Shown: in pieces, positions 24,153-34,583 of the stretch | How the letters are laid out: each line of letters begins with the position of its first letter | How positions within the stretch are numbered: the first letter of the stretch is position 1 | NCBI RefSeq assembly: GCF_900115845.1 | Contig: NZ_FOXX01000001.1 | Location: 682,001-746,000 of the forward strand | From: Priestia endophytica DSM 13796 | GTDB taxonomy: Bacteria > Bacillota > Bacilli > Bacillales > Bacillaceae_H | Reading direction: 5' to 3' | DNA: 64,000 bases | Notes under the pieces: model-generated | Told to the model about the DNA's origin: nothing | The model's database searches: none | Seen by the model: only the letters and a program-made list of their open reading frames with translations | Made by a program: the position numbers and the translations under genes

Positions 24153-26516
24153 TTATTTTAGTTCAGCAACGGTCACTCCAGAGCCGCCTTCTGATGCTTC
24201 CCCAAAACGAATGCTTTTGACGAAACGATGATTTTTCAAGTAGTCTTGCACACCTGTTCTTAAAGCCCCTGTTCCTTTTCCATGAATAATAGAAACACGT
24301 GGGTACCCAGCAAGAAGTGCATCATCAATATACTTCTCAACGCGCTGAATAGCATTTTCAAACCGTTCTCCGCGGAGGTCAAGCTCAAGCTTAACATGAT
24401 AATCTTTGCCTTTCACTGTTGCAAGTGGTCTTGTTTCTACAGCTTTTGGAGAACTAATAAACTCTAAGTTTGACTCTTTTACTTTCATTTTCATAATACC
24501 AAGCTGTACTTCCCACTCTGTATCCGATACTTTGTCTAATAGCGTTCCTTTTTGACCGAATGTTGATACTTTCACTTCATCCCCTGGAGAAAGCTTTCTT
24601 TCTACCTTTTTCGGTTTCGGTGCCGCTTTTGTGCCTTTTCTTAATGTTGGAACTGCTTCTTCAAGATCTTTTCTCGCTTGAATTAGCTCATGTTCTTTTA
24701 TACCACTTTGTTGATTAAGACGCATATTGCGCAGGTCTTTAATAATATTCTCCGCTTCTGTCCGCGCTTCCTCCACTGCTTTTGCTGCTTTTTGTTCAGC
24801 TTGCTCAAGCAGTTTATCTCTTTCATTGTTAAATTCTATAATCTGATCCTGCAGTTCACGATGAAGCTGTTCTGCCTCTTTCCTAAATAAAGCAGCTTCT
24901 TCCTTTTCACTTTCAGCTTTTTTGCGGCTGTCCTCAAGTGAAGCAATCATATTTTCTACCTTATTTGTCTCTGCTCCAATATATCCCTTTGCTTCGTTAA
25001 TAACTTCTTCTGAAAGACCTAATCGGCGTGAAATCTCAAATGCATTGCTTCGTCCTGGAACCCCTAAAAGTAGTTTATATGTCGGGCGAAGGGTTTCCAC
25101 ATCGAACTCAACACTTGCATTCATTACTCCTTTTCGATTATATCCATACGCCTTCAGTTCAGGATAATGAGTTGTCGCTATAACACGTGCTCCTCGATTG
25201 TATACTTCATCTAGGATAGAGATAGCAAGTGCTGCTCCTTCCTGAGGATCTGTTCCAGCACCAAGCTCATCAAATAGTACAAGGCTCTTATTATCAACAC
25301 CTTTTAAAATGTTAACGATATTTACCATATGAGAAGAAAACGTACTCAAGCTTTGCTCAATAGACTGTTCGTCTCCAATGTCAGCAAATACATGCTCGAA
25401 TACTGCTACTTCAGAACCGTCCAAAGCCGGGATTTGAAGGCCTGCTTGTGCCATGAGTGTAAACAAACCAACTGTTTTTAACGTTACCGTTTTCCCTCCT
25501 GTATTTGGACCTGTAATAACGATGCTCGGGTACTCTCCTCCAAGCTCAATATCGTTTGCTACAACATCTTCTGCAGCAATTAATGGATGACGTGCTTTTT
25601 TCAGATTAATATATCCTTCTTCATTAAGCTTTGGTTTTGAACCTTTTAATTTATGACTGTACTGCCCTTTTGTAAACATAAAATCAATTTCTGCTAGTAT
25701 ATCAACGTTAACAGAAAGCTCGCGAGCAACTTCTGCTACTTCTGCCGTAATTTGTGCAAGAATACGCTCAATCTCACGCTTTTCTTCTACTCGGGCCGCT
25801 TGAAGCTCGTTGTTTAGGTTTACAATTGCTTGTGGCTCAATAAATAACGTGGCTCCTGAGGAAGATTGATCATGAATAATTCCTCCATATGCTCCTCGGT
25901 ATTCTTGTTTAACCGGAAGCACATAGCGATCATTACGAATCGTTATAATGGCGTCTGAAAGCATTTTTGTCGCAGAAGAGGAACGCGTCATTTGTTCTAG
26001 CTTTTGACGGACGCGTGCTTCTGTAGAGCGTAATTTTTGGCGTAATCCTCGCAGTTTTTCACTCGCTCCGTCTAGCACTGTCCCATTATCATCAATGCTG
26101 TTCTCAATTGTTCGCTCAAGATCTGTTAAGATAATAAAACCTTCAATGTACCCTTTCAAAATAGGTAATGAAAGGTCTGTATTTTCTTCTAAACTTTCCA
26201 TAAATATTGAAAGCTGTCTTGTTGCATAAATTGTGCTTGAGATTTCAAGTAGTTCACTTGCTGAAAGTGTTCCACCGATCTCTGCCCTTTTAGCACTTGC
26301 TTTTATATCATGGATACCGCCAAGTGGAACATTTCCTTTCACACGAAGCACTTGAGCTGCCTCATCAGTTGCGTTTTGCCAAGCTTCTACTTCTGTGAAA
26401 CTTATGGACGGGCGAAGACTCTCTACTTTCTCTCGTCCTAGTGAAGATGCTGCATGTTTCAACAGACCTTCTTTAATTTTATCGAACTCTAATGTTTTTA
26501 AAATGCGCGCTTGCAA
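24153..26516 (-). CDS. mutS2: MutS2, endonuclease and ribosome-rescue ATPase
   Basis: MutS2 is a MutS paralogue without the mismatch domain; in Bacillus it has been linked to recombination control and to recognising collided ribosomes. The 787-residue protein has core helices, the ATPase ([20 protein letters not shown] near residue 330; [20 protein letters not shown] near 405), a long coiled coil (about 515-630) and a C-terminal Smr domain ([24 protein letters not shown]). It starts with TTG at 26516: the [11 protein letters not shown] start and length match B. subtilis, and GGAG lies 9 bases upstream. Confidence 0.95.
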   Translation of the reverse strand: MQARILKTLEFDKIKEGLLKHAASSLGREKVESLRPSISFTEVEAWQNATDEAAQVLRVKGNVPLGGIHDIKASAKRAEIGGTLSASELLEISSTIYATRQLSIFMESLEENTDLSLPILKGYIEGFIILTDLERTIENSIDDNGTVLDGASEKLRGLRQKLRSTEARVRQKLEQMTRSSSATKMLSDAIITIRNDRYVLPVKQEYRGAYGGIIHDQSSSGATLFIEPQAIVNLNNELQAARVEEKREIERILAQITAEVAEVARELSVNVDILAEIDFMFTKGQYSHKLKGSKPKLNEEGYINLKKARHPLIAAEDVVANDIELGGEYPSIVITGPNTGGKTVTLKTVGLFTLMAQAGLQIPALDGSEVAVFEHVFADIGDEQSIEQSLSTFSSHMVNIVNILKGVDNKSLVLFDELGAGTDPQEGAALAISILDEVYNRGARVIATTHYPELKAYGYNRKGVMNASVEFDVETLRPTYKLLLGVPGRSNAFEISRRLGLSEEVINEAKGYIGAETNKVENMIASLEDSRKKAESEKEEAALFRKEAEQLHRELQDQIIEFNNERDKLLEQAEQKAAKAVEEARTEAENIIKDLRNMRLNQQSGIKEHELIQARKDLEEAVPTLRKGTKAAPKPKKVERKLSPGDEVKVSTFGQKGTLLDKVSDTEWEVQLGIMKMKVKESNLEFISSPKAVETRPLATVKGKDYHVKLELDLRGERFENAIQRVEKYIDDALLAGYPRVSIIHGKGTGALRTGVQDYLKNHRFVKSIRFGEASEGGSGVTVAELK

Positions 26517-26553
26517 ACATGTTCACTCCTTTTAAACCTTTGCTTTCCTTGTA

Positions 26554-28266
26554 TTAATCGTTGCGTTTTAAAAATGCTCTCAATTCTTCTAAAGGATATG
26601 TGTTAATAACGCTCTCTTTGCGAATCCAGCCTTTTACAGCTGTCGCCACCCCAACTTTCATATCTTCAAGCATGTCCAGATTATGTGCATCTGTATTAAT
26701 TACAAGCTTTACTCCTTGCTCTTGTGCTTTTTTCAAATGATGAGAAGCAAGGTCTAAGCGATGTGGATTTGCATTGAGTTCAAGTGCTGTATTTGTTTCG
26801 TGAGCAAGCTCAATTAACAAATCCACATCAACGTCATATCCATCTCTTCGTCCAATAAGTCTTCCTGTTGGATGTGCAATAATATCGACATGGTGACTAT
26901 TAAGAGCTGTTTTTAATCGCTCCATAATAACTTCTCGAGACTGTGAAAAGCTTGAATGGATAGAAGCAATAACGATATCCATTTCCTGTAGAATTTCATC
27001 ATCATAATCTAACGTACCATCAGGAAGAATATCCATTTCAATTCCTGAAAGGATTGTGAAATCATCATATTTTTCATTTAGCTTCTTAATTTCTTCTCGC
27101 TGTTTACGAATTCGTTCTGGTGTTAGCCCATTTGCTACCTTTAAATATTGAGAATGGTCAGTAATTGCCATGTACTCATAGCCTCTTGCACGGCATGCTT
27201 CCACCATTTCTTCGATAGAGTATGCGCCATCACTCCATGTGGAATGCATGTGCACGTCTCCTTTTATGTCTTGAAGAGAAATAAAGCGATCTTCTTTCGT
27301 TAGCTTATCTACTTCTGTTCCATCTTCACGCATTTCAGGTAAAATAAACGGCAAGTTAAAGTAGTTATAAAACTCTTCTTCAGATGAAAACGTACGGACT
27401 TCTCCTGTTTCTATATTCTCAACACCATATTCACTAATTTTCTCTCCACGCTCTTTCGCAAGCTGTCTCATTCTTACATTATGATCTTTTGAGCCTGTAA
27501 AATGGTGCAGCGTTGTTGGAAATGCCTTGTCTTCTACAAGACGAAAATCAACAGATATATCATAAACATCTTCAAGTACAACCGATACTTTCGTATTTCC
27601 ACTTGCAATTACTTCTTTAATAGACGGCATTGCGAGTAAGCTATCACGAACAAGAGACGGCTCTTCTGTAGAAATAATAAAATCTAAGTCTTTCACTGTT
27701 TCTCTTATACGACGTACGCTGCCTGCTCGTGAGAAACGAATAATGCCTTTCATATCAGCAAGCGTTTGTTCGATTTTCTCCACAAGTGGTAACATAATAG
27801 CAAGCGGCAATCGTTCAGGACGTGTCCCATATTCCTCGATTGCGGCAAGAATTTTTTCCTCTGTTTTCTTACCGAAGCCGCTAAGTTCCTGTACTTTTCC
27901 TTCTTCACAGGCGGTCTTTAATGTTACCATATCCGTAACATTCAGCTGTTGATAAAGCTTTGCAATCTTTTTCCCACCTAATCCTGGCAAATCAAGAAGA
28001 GGAATTAATCCTTCTGGAACTTCTTTTTTTAACTCTTCTAGCACAGTAGATTGTCCATCTTGAATATACTCTTCAATAACAGCACTAGTTCCTTTTCCAA
28101 TACCTGCGAGAGATGTGAAGCTTTCAATTTCACTCAAGCTGCGCTCATCATTCTCAAGCGCACCTGCCGCCTTTCTAAAGGCCGAAATTTTAAATGCATT
28201 ATCTCCTTTTAACTCCATATATACTGCAATCTTTTCCAAAAGTTTAATAATCTCTTTTTTATTCAT
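26554..28266 (-). CDS. polX: DNA polymerase X with PHP exonuclease domain
   Basis: PolX fills short gaps in base-excision repair and has a 3'-5' exonuclease and AP-endonuclease activity. The N-terminus has helix-hairpin-helix repeats (SLAGIGKGTSAVIEEY; LLDLPGLGGKKIAKLYQ), the polymerase palm carries VRRIRETVKDLDFIIST near residue 190, and the C-terminal PHP domain starts GDVHMHSTWSDGAYSIEEM near residue 335. The ATG at 28266 gives 570 residues, as in B. subtilis; a GTG at 28278 is also in frame. It lies 37 bases ahead of mutS2. Confidence 0.95.
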   Translation of the reverse strand: MNKKEIIKLLEKIAVYMELKGDNAFKISAFRKAAGALENDERSLSEIESFTSLAGIGKGTSAVIEEYIQDGQSTVLEELKKEVPEGLIPLLDLPGLGGKKIAKLYQQLNVTDMVTLKTACEEGKVQELSGFGKKTEEKILAAIEEYGTRPERLPLAIMLPLVEKIEQTLADMKGIIRFSRAGSVRRIRETVKDLDFIISTEEPSLVRDSLLAMPSIKEVIASGNTKVSVVLEDVYDISVDFRLVEDKAFPTTLHHFTGSKDHNVRMRQLAKERGEKISEYGVENIETGEVRTFSSEEEFYNYFNLPFILPEMREDGTEVDKLTKEDRFISLQDIKGDVHMHSTWSDGAYSIEEMVEACRARGYEYMAITDHSQYLKVANGLTPERIRKQREEIKKLNEKYDDFTILSGIEMDILPDGTLDYDDEILQEMDIVIASIHSSFSQSREVIMERLKTALNSHHVDIIAHPTGRLIGRRDGYDVDVDLLIELAHETNTALELNANPHRLDLASHHLKKAQEQGVKLVINTDAHNLDMLEDMKVGVATAVKGWIRKESVINTYPLEELRAFLKRND

Positions 28267-28469
28267 TTTCACACCCACTTCTTATACGTTCTTCTATTGA
28301 AGATGATACAAAGTTTTTTTAAAAAAGTACAACCTCTGCCTCTTTATAGCCTAGAAGCATATTAACTTTATTATCATATCGTATTTTGCTTATGAAAGCG
28401 AAGAAGCTCATTTTAAAGGCTAACCACCTTCTCTACCCTTACTTCTTTATCTCTCTACAAAAGAACATA

Positions 28470-28502
28470 AAAAAGCTCGACGAAAAATCGCCAAGCTTTT
28501 TT
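28470..28502 (-). terminator. Terminator after cvpA
   Basis: AAAAGCT and GCGA pair with TCG and GAGCTTTT across a small mismatch, followed by T6 on minus. It begins at the cvpA stop codon. Confidence 0.7.
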
Positions 28503-29040
28503 ACATATCTTTTCCCCATAGCTCTGGAATCATATCAGAGAGATATGGAGTATGATTTACAATAATCCCTGCAAGAGATGAGTTTTGAACTTGTGCTTGT
28601 ATACCGCCGACAGGAAGCAGTGCAATAATATACAACACAATAAAAACAATTACATAAATCTCTACAAATCCAAGGATGGCTCCTGCCCATTTATTAAAAT
28701 GACGCAATATCGGAAGCTGCGCTACAAAATCAAAGAGCGAGCCAATAATATGAATCACCAAATTTGTCAAAAAGAAAAGAATGGCAAATGAGATGATACG
28801 GTAAAATAGCTCTTCTGCATAAGAACTTTGTACGAGAAGAGATACAGCATTTTCTCCTTCAACAGACGGATACGGAATCCATAGCTGAAGTTTTTCAGCA
28901 AGAGCATCATGATACATGTAAGCTACAAAAATAGAAAGAACAATGCTAACAAGACGAATTACTTGTAGAATTAATCCTCTCTTTAAGCCAATTAAAAACC
29001 CGTAGCATAACATTATTAACACTATAATATCGACGAGCAT
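28501..29040 (-). CDS. cvpA: CvpA/YshB membrane protein
   Basis: A 179-residue protein of the CvpA family (colicin V production homologue), with four to five hydrophobic segments starting MLVDIIVLIMLCYGFLIGLKRG, a motif shared across the family. Its role in Bacillus is not settled; membrane or cell-envelope functions are suspected. It follows zapA by 6 bases and ends at a terminator, so the two form one unit. Confidence 0.88.
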   Translation of the reverse strand: MLVDIIVLIMLCYGFLIGLKRGLILQVIRLVSIVLSIFVAYMYHDALAEKLQLWIPYPSVEGENAVSLLVQSSYAEELFYRIISFAILFFLTNLVIHIIGSLFDFVAQLPILRHFNKWAGAILGFVEIYVIVFIVLYIIALLPVGGIQAQVQNSSLAGIIVNHTPYLSDMIPELWGKDM

Positions 29041-29046
29041 AGTTCT

Positions 29047-29307
29047 TCATTCCTTCTTATTTATGAGTTCCTCTTCTAATCTTTCAACTTCTTCTTTTAA
29101 TTTTATATAATCGTTCACAACATTTACAGCTGTTAAGACCGCTAGTTTATTAATATCTAGTTGTGGGTTCTTTAAGTTAATTTCTCTCATCTTATCATCA
29201 ACAATCGAAGCGACAAGGCGTACATGGCTTGTACTTTCATCACCTATTATATTATACTGTTGCCCATATATGTCGACCGTTGTTCGATTTCTTCTCCGTT
29301 TTGACAC
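29047..29307 (-). CDS. zapA: Cell division protein ZapA
   Basis: ZapA bundles FtsZ filaments and stabilises the Z ring at mid-cell. The 86-residue protein has the compact ZapA head ([20 protein letters not shown]) and a C-terminal coiled coil ([20 protein letters not shown]). Translation starts with GTG at 29307 behind GGAGGATC at a good distance. The basic SKRRRNR start is usual for Bacillus. It is the first gene of zapA-cvpA. Confidence 0.92.
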   Translation of the reverse strand: MSKRRRNRTTVDIYGQQYNIIGDESTSHVRLVASIVDDKMREINLKNPQLDINKLAVLTAVNVVNDYIKLKEEVERLEEELINKKE

Positions 29308-29599
29308 AAAAGATCCTCCGTTCCCACAAAAATCCTATTCTATATCATAACACGGATGATATGAAGAAGGAAACACCATTTCTTGTAAAATAGCTTCCTT
29401 ATGTAAAAAATTCTATGACACTCTTTTACTTCTTCATTATAAACATTTACTGCCATTGTGCCACACTCTTAATGTATTTTCTATTTTAAAAATGTAGAAC
29501 TTTTAAGTAAATACTCTCAATATTCTTTACGACATAACTTTTCAACAACTATACAGGATCAAAATTTGCCAGGTCAAGAAATTGATTTTCAGAGAAATA
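29308..29599. other. Intergenic stretch without a gene where rnhC is expected
   Basis: About 290 bases between the zapA start and the pheT terminator. Neither strand has a credible frame. In B. subtilis rnhC (ribonuclease HIII) occupies this place. A TATGAT-like -10 for zapA lies near 29360 without a strong -35; otherwise I see nothing. Confidence 0.6.
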
Positions 29600-29630
29600 A
29601 AAAGAGAGAAGTCAAAGACTTCTCCCTTTT
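29600..29630 (-). terminator. Terminator after pheST
   Basis: GAGAAGTC pairs with GACTTCTC around TTT, extended by A/T pairs, and is followed on minus by TCTTTTTATTT. Confidence 0.85.
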
Positions 29631-29636
29631 TCTAAC

Positions 29637-32051
29637 TTAAGAACGTAGTGATGCATCAAATTTAGTATGAAGAGCTTCTAATACTTTTTCATGTGTTGAA
29701 GTTACTTCTTCATCTGTTAACGTGCGCTCTGGATCTAAGTAACGTAGAGAGAAAGCAATTGATTTTTTACCTTCTTCAACGTGCTCACCTTCATAAAGGT
29801 CGAAAACTTTTACATCTTTCAACAGTTTTCCACCCGTAGCACGGATTTCCTGCTCTAGCTTACCAGCTGAAATCCCTTTATCAACCACAAGAGCAATATC
29901 ACGAGTAATAGACGGGAAGCGCGGAATTGTTTCATAAACAACATCCTCAACATCCGCTGAAAGAAGCGTTTGTAAATCAAGTTCAAATACATATGTTTCA
30001 CGAACATCATAGCGTTTTGCGGTATGAGGATGAACTTGACCAATAATCCCAATCTCTTTTCCATCTAACGAAATAGCTGCTGTTCGACCTGGATGCATTC
30101 CGTCATGCTTACTTGCTTGGAACTCGATGCGTTCTGCTAGTCCAAGAACATCAAATAACCCTTCTAAAATTCCTTTTACAGTGAAGAAATCAACAACCTT
30201 TTTCTCCCCTTGCCACATATGCATGTGCCAAAGTCCTGAAACAGCACCTGCTAAATGTTCTCTTTCAGTTGGTAAATCTTGATTTTCTTTTGAAAGGAAA
30301 ACAGAGCTTGTTTCGTATAGAGCAACAGAATCAAGCTGACGAGCAATGTTGTGTTTCACAACTTCTAATAAGTGTGGAATAAGGCTTAAACGCAGCGTTG
30401 AACGCTCTTCACTCATTGGCATAGCAAGGCGGACATGTTTTGACACTTCAAGTGCAAACTGCTCTGCTTTTTCCTCACTTGTTAGAGCATACGTAATGGC
30501 TTGAAGCATTCCTGCTCCTTCAAGATAGCGACGTACACGACGGCGTTTTTCTTGATAAATGGTTAACTGTCCTGGCGTTGATTCCCCGACAGGAAGTGTT
30601 GTAGGAATATGATCATATCCATACAAACGAGCAACTTCTTCAATTAAGTCTTCACTAATCGTAATATCTCCACGACGAGTTGGAACTGTTACAGAAATTT
30701 GCTCTCCATCTGCAATAGCTTCAAAGCGAAGACGCTTAAAGATGCTTGTTACTTCCTCAACTGTAAGCTCTGTTCCAAGTACACCATTAATTTTAGCAAG
30801 AGTAACGTCTACTTGTTTCGGCTCGGCATCTAACGTATTTTCCTCAACAACTCCGCTTACTACTTCTCCACCTGCATACTTAGCAATAAGAGCTGCTGCA
30901 CGCTCAGAAGCCACACGAACGCGATTTGGATCAATCCCTTTTTCATAACGAGCACTTGCTTCACTTCTAAGACCGTGGTCTTTAGAACATTTACGAATGC
31001 TCAAACCAGCAAAGTAAGCAGATTCTAATAAAACATTTATTGTATCATCTTTCACTTCAGAGTCGGCTCCACCCATTACTCCTGCAAGAGCAATTGGCGT
31101 TTCTCCGTTTGTGATAACAAGATGATCACCTTTTAACGTTCTTTCTTGATCATCTAACGTTGTAATTTTTTCTCCTTCTACAGCATGACGAACAAGAATT
31201 TCTTTTGAACCAAGTCGATCATAGTCAAAGGCATGAAGTGGTTGCCCATATTCTAAAAGAACGTAGTTTGTAATATCAACAACATTGTTATGCGGACGAA
31301 TTCCAGCTGCCATTAGACGTGTTTGCATCCATAATGGAGATGGCCCAATCTTTACATTTTTAATAATGCGTGCAATATAAAATGGATTATCTTCTTTTGC
31401 TTCAACGTTTACTCTAATATAGTCTTCTGCTTTTTCACTGCTTTCTTGAAGCTCAATGCTTGGGTATTTCACTTCGTTATCTAAGATAGCTCCAACTTCG
31501 TATGCAACTCCAAGCATGTTTAAGCAATCGGCACGGTTTGGCGTTAAGCCAAGCTCAAGAACATGGTCATCAAGATTTAAAAGCTCAAGTGCATCGCGCC
31601 CTACTTCTGCATCATCTGCAAATACAAAGATGCCTTCTTGGTATTCTTTTGGGACAAGCTTACCTTCAATACCAAGCTCTTGAAGAGAACAAATCATACC
31701 GTGGGATGCTTCACCACGAAGCTTTGCTTTTTTAATTTTGAAATTTCCTGGTAGCACAGCGCCAACTTTTGCTACCGCTACCTTTTGACCTTTAGCAACA
31801 TTTGGAGCCCCACAAATAATTTGTACAGGTTCTCCTTCTCCGATATCAACAAGACATTTATTTAATTTATCAGCATTTGGATGCTGCTCACATTCTAAAA
31901 CATGACCAACAACAACGCCTTTGATTCCTTTGTTTAACGTTTCTACGCCTTCTACTTCAATTCCTGTGCGGGTAATTTTCTCTGCTAGTTCGTTTGGGTC
32001 AATTCCTTCTAAATCAATATATTGCTCTAACCAACGATAAGATACAAACAT
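29637..32051 (-). CDS. pheT: Phenylalanyl-tRNA synthetase beta subunit
   Basis: PheT forms the alpha2-beta2 enzyme that charges tRNA-Phe and hosts the editing site for mis-charged tyrosine. The 804-residue sequence starts [19 protein letters not shown], has a tRNA-binding (EMAP-like) domain near residues 40-150 ([17 protein letters not shown]), the B3/4 editing and B5 domains, and a C-terminal anticodon-binding domain ([19 protein letters not shown]). An AGGAGG site precedes the ATG. It is translated after pheS with 14 bases between. Confidence 0.97.
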   Translation of the reverse strand: MFVSYRWLEQYIDLEGIDPNELAEKITRTGIEVEGVETLNKGIKGVVVGHVLECEQHPNADKLNKCLVDIGEGEPVQIICGAPNVAKGQKVAVAKVGAVLPGNFKIKKAKLRGEASHGMICSLQELGIEGKLVPKEYQEGIFVFADDAEVGRDALELLNLDDHVLELGLTPNRADCLNMLGVAYEVGAILDNEVKYPSIELQESSEKAEDYIRVNVEAKEDNPFYIARIIKNVKIGPSPLWMQTRLMAAGIRPHNNVVDITNYVLLEYGQPLHAFDYDRLGSKEILVRHAVEGEKITTLDDQERTLKGDHLVITNGETPIALAGVMGGADSEVKDDTINVLLESAYFAGLSIRKCSKDHGLRSEASARYEKGIDPNRVRVASERAAALIAKYAGGEVVSGVVEENTLDAEPKQVDVTLAKINGVLGTELTVEEVTSIFKRLRFEAIADGEQISVTVPTRRGDITISEDLIEEVARLYGYDHIPTTLPVGESTPGQLTIYQEKRRRVRRYLEGAGMLQAITYALTSEEKAEQFALEVSKHVRLAMPMSEERSTLRLSLIPHLLEVVKHNIARQLDSVALYETSSVFLSKENQDLPTEREHLAGAVSGLWHMHMWQGEKKVVDFFTVKGILEGLFDVLGLAERIEFQASKHDGMHPGRTAAISLDGKEIGIIGQVHPHTAKRYDVRETYVFELDLQTLLSADVEDVVYETIPRFPSITRDIALVVDKGISAGKLEQEIRATGGKLLKDVKVFDLYEGEHVEEGKKSIAFSLRYLDPERTLTDEEVTSTHEKVLEALHTKFDASLRS

Positions 32052-32065
32052 ATTAGAACCTCCTC

Positions 32066-33100
32066 TTATGCTCTTTTAAATTGTGTTGTGAATCGAACGT
32101 CGTTTGTATAGAATTCACGAATATCTTCAATTCCGTAGCGCAGCATGGCGATACGCTCTGCACCAATTCCAAATGCAAATCCTTGATACTCTTTTGAGTC
32201 AAAGCCAGCCATTTCAAGTACGTTTGGATGCACCATACCTGCTCCTAAGATTTCAATCCAGCCTGTTGTCTTACAAACATTACACCCTTTACCAGAACAT
32301 TTGAAACAAGAAACATCAACTTCTACAGATGGCTCTGTAAACGGGAAGAAACTTGGACGAAGACGAATTTCACGCTCTTCTCCAAACATTTTTTTCGCAA
32401 ATACTTCAAGCGTTCCTTTTAGATCACTCATACGAATGTCTTTATCAACAACAAGCCCTTCAATTTGTGTAAACTGATGTGAATGTGTTGCATCATCATT
32501 GTCACGACGATACACTTTACCAGGGCAAATAATTTTAACAGGACCTTCGCCTTCACATGCAACCATCGTACGAGCTTGAACAGAAGATGTATGCGTGCGG
32601 AGCAGCGTATCCTCTGTAATGTAAAACGTATCTTGCATATCGCGAGCAGGATGACCCTTTGGTAAATTTAAAGCTTCAAAGTTATAGTAATCTTTTTCAA
32701 CTTCAGGACCTTCTGCAATGCTGTAACCCATCCCAAGGAATAGATCTTCCATTTCTTCAATAACAGCCGTAAGCGGATGATGATTTCCTGTTTTCACAGG
32801 ACGCCCAGGTAATGTTACATCAATTGTTTCTGAAGCGAGTTGACGCTCTACTTCTTCCTCTTCTAGACGAGCTTGTTTTGCCGCAATTTGAGAGGCAATT
32901 TCTTCCCGTACTTCGTTTGCTAATGATCCAATAACAGGACGCTCCTCTGCTGACAGCTTCCCCATGCCGCGAAGAACTTCTGTAATAGGACCTTTTTTTC
33001 CTAAATACGCAACGCGAACGTCATTGACTTCTTTTAAATTCTGTGCGCTTTCCACTTTTCCTAACGCTTCTTCTTTCAGCTCTTGCAAACGTTCTTTCAT
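32066..33100 (-). CDS. pheS: Phenylalanyl-tRNA synthetase alpha subunit
   Basis: PheS holds the class II catalytic core. The 344-residue protein has an N-terminal coiled coil, then motif 2 ([10 protein letters not shown] and [21 protein letters not shown]), the Bacillus-type cysteine insertion [16 protein letters not shown] near residue 260 and motif 3 ([15 protein letters not shown]). Expression is set by the Phe T-box ahead of it. It forms an operon with pheT. Confidence 0.97.
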   Translation of the reverse strand: MKERLQELKEEALGKVESAQNLKEVNDVRVAYLGKKGPITEVLRGMGKLSAEERPVIGSLANEVREEIASQIAAKQARLEEEEVERQLASETIDVTLPGRPVKTGNHHPLTAVIEEMEDLFLGMGYSIAEGPEVEKDYYNFEALNLPKGHPARDMQDTFYITEDTLLRTHTSSVQARTMVACEGEGPVKIICPGKVYRRDNDDATHSHQFTQIEGLVVDKDIRMSDLKGTLEVFAKKMFGEEREIRLRPSFFPFTEPSVEVDVSCFKCSGKGCNVCKTTGWIEILGAGMVHPNVLEMAGFDSKEYQGFAFGIGAERIAMLRYGIEDIREFYTNDVRFTTQFKRA

Positions 33101-33151
33101 GAACTAACATCCTCCTTTTAACTTCTGTGCTGTATTCTAAAAAACAACAAT

Positions 33152-33184
33152 AAAAAACCTCATCCCTAGAAAGGGACGAGGTTT
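33152..33184 (-). terminator. Attenuator of the pheST T-box leader
   Basis: AACCTCGTCCCT pairs with AGGGATGAGGTT, followed by T6 on the minus strand, between the T-box and pheS. Confidence 0.92.
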
Positions 33185-33400
33185 GATCGCGGTACCACCC
33201 TTGTTAATGTATCATAAAGATATCATTCAACTTTATTTCAATAACGGCATTTTACCGGTACACTTTTACATTTAAAATTAAATGGTCCCAGTGCCAACTC
33301 GAGAGGTGAACGTTCACTTCGTTTCTCCATAAAAATGCTTTCAGTCACGGCATCTTCTCCCTGATTGTGAAACATAAGCTACTATTCTCTGTCATTGTTT
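33185..33400 (-). promoter_or_regulatory. T-box riboswitch, tRNA-Phe
   Basis: The minus strand has the T-box sequence AAGGGTGGTACCGCG (33202-33188), which pairs with the uncharged tRNA end. The specifier context GAACGTTCACCTCTCGAG puts TTC (Phe, 33310-33308) at the anticodon-reading position. Uncharged tRNA-Phe should favour antitermination of pheST. Confidence 0.93.
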
Positions 33401-33430
33401 TTACAGCTATATTTTATTTCTTATAGAACT

Positions 33431-33459
33431 ATTATAGGTAAAACATATGCAGGATGCAA
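33431..33459 (-). promoter_or_regulatory. Sigma-A promoter of pheST
   Basis: TTGCAT (33459-33454) and TATAAT (33436-33431) are 17 bases apart on minus, and the start falls just ahead of the T-box leader. Confidence 0.75.
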
Positions 33460-33466
33460 CAAAGGA

Positions 33467-34210
33467 TTAAACGAAATGATAAAGGACAATGCCTGCTGCA
33501 ACCGCTACGTTTAACGACTCACTTTTTCCGATGATCGGAATGTAAAGGTTTTGAGTTGTCATCTCTAAATATTCTTCCTTTACACCGTTTCCCTCATTCC
33601 CAAGCAGAATAGCAAACTTTTCGCTTTTTTCAACTTCACGATATGGTAAAGCATTTTTCAAAGATGTACCGTATACTGGGACTTCTCTTTCCTTAAGCTC
33701 AGAAATAAATGCACCAAGGTCTTTCGAAATAATTGGCACATGAAATAGAGCACCTTGTGTAGAACGAATGGTTTTTGCGTTATAAAGGTCTACTGTTCCT
33801 TTTCCTAATACAACAAGCTCAATGCCAGATGCTTCTGCCGTTCTAATAATCGTGCCTAAGTTTCCAGGGTCTTGAATACCATCAATTAATAAAACTTTTT
33901 CGGCAATGTTTCCTTTATCTTCTTCTCTCATTTCACAAACTGCTAGGATTCCTTGCGTCGTTTCAGTATCCCCTATTTCTTTAATAAGTGAACTAGGAAC
34001 AATATACACTTCACATTCTTTCACATCCCAATGGCTTGGAAGTGCAATGTCTTCACTCATAATGAGTTCACGAACACCGTGCTTTAAAGCTTCTTCAACA
34101 AGATGATAGCCTTCAACAAGAAAAAGACCTTCTTTTTCTCGCTCTTTTCGTGTTTTTAACTTTTTCCACGCTTTTACACGTGGATTTTTTGCTGAGTCAA
34201 TTCGTTTCAC
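33467..34210 (-). CDS. rlmP: SPOUT-class 23S rRNA 2'-O-methyltransferase
   Basis: A 247-residue TrmH/SpoU-type methylase. Residues to about 90 form the RNA substrate-binding domain (SAKNPRVKAWKKLKTRKERE; LFLVEGYHLVEEAL). The SPOUT motifs are GNLGTIIRTAEASGIELVV, ILLGNEGNGVKEE and IPIIGKSESLNVAVAAGIVL, which form the knot that binds SAM. In B. subtilis the gene at this place (ysgA) was shown to methylate the 23S rRNA A-loop and was renamed rlmP; the target is inferred here from context and similarity. It stands between sspI and pheS. Confidence 0.85.
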   Translation of the reverse strand: MKRIDSAKNPRVKAWKKLKTRKEREKEGLFLVEGYHLVEEALKHGVRELIMSEDIALPSHWDVKECEVYIVPSSLIKEIGDTETTQGILAVCEMREEDKGNIAEKVLLIDGIQDPGNLGTIIRTAEASGIELVVLGKGTVDLYNAKTIRSTQGALFHVPIISKDLGAFISELKEREVPVYGTSLKNALPYREVEKSEKFAILLGNEGNGVKEEYLEMTTQNLYIPIIGKSESLNVAVAAGIVLYHFV

Positions 34211-34340
34211 AATATATCTCCTTCTACAGCATTTGTTGCTGATTCAATCTCTGCTTCTAAAAGTATGTTAACAATACATATAATTCCTTTCACCTGAAAA
34301 TAATAAAACTGTTCATTACAATGTAACGAGGTGATAAAGA

Positions 34341-34550
34341 ATGGATTTAAACTTACGCAATGCTATTATATCGAATGTATCCGGTAATTCTCAACAAGAG
34401 CTTGAAGCAACAATTAAAGATGCAATCGAAAGCAAGGAAGAAAAAATGCTTCCTGGTCTTGGTGTTTTATTTGAAATTATTTGGGAACACTCAAATCGCG
34501 AGGATCAAGAAGAAATGCTTTCAACCCTTGAACAAGGATTAAGTAACTAA
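34341..34550 (+). CDS. sspI: Small acid-soluble spore protein I
   Basis: SspI is a minor spore protein made in the forespore. The 69-residue sequence ([20 protein letters not shown] onward, with [13 protein letters not shown] near residue 40) is characteristic of the SspI family and does not bind DNA like the alpha/beta type. It is one of only three plus-strand genes. GAGGTGATAAAG precedes the ATG. A forespore (sigma-G) promoter is expected but I could not fit one with confidence. Confidence 0.93.
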   Translation: MDLNLRNAIISNVSGNSQQELEATIKDAIESKEEKMLPGLGVLFEIIWEHSNREDQEEMLSTLEQGLSN

Positions 34551-34551
34551 T

Positions 34552-34583
34552 AAAAAAGGAGCTCATATGAGCTCCTTTTTTAT
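34552..34583. terminator. Bidirectional terminator between sspI and ysdC
   Basis: A perfect palindrome built on AAAAAAGGAGCTCAT and its complement, with A- and T-runs at both ends; it serves the converging genes sspI and ysdC. Confidence 0.88.

Noticed and set aside
28279-28470. 13-codon frame upstream of polX (MLLGYKEAEVVLF) as a leader peptide
   Set aside because: No ribosome binding site and no attenuator; similar short frames occur by chance.
33301-33320. Palindrome GTGAACGTTCAC as a possible protein operator
   Set aside because: It is part of the specifier stem of the Phe T-box; the T-box explains it.
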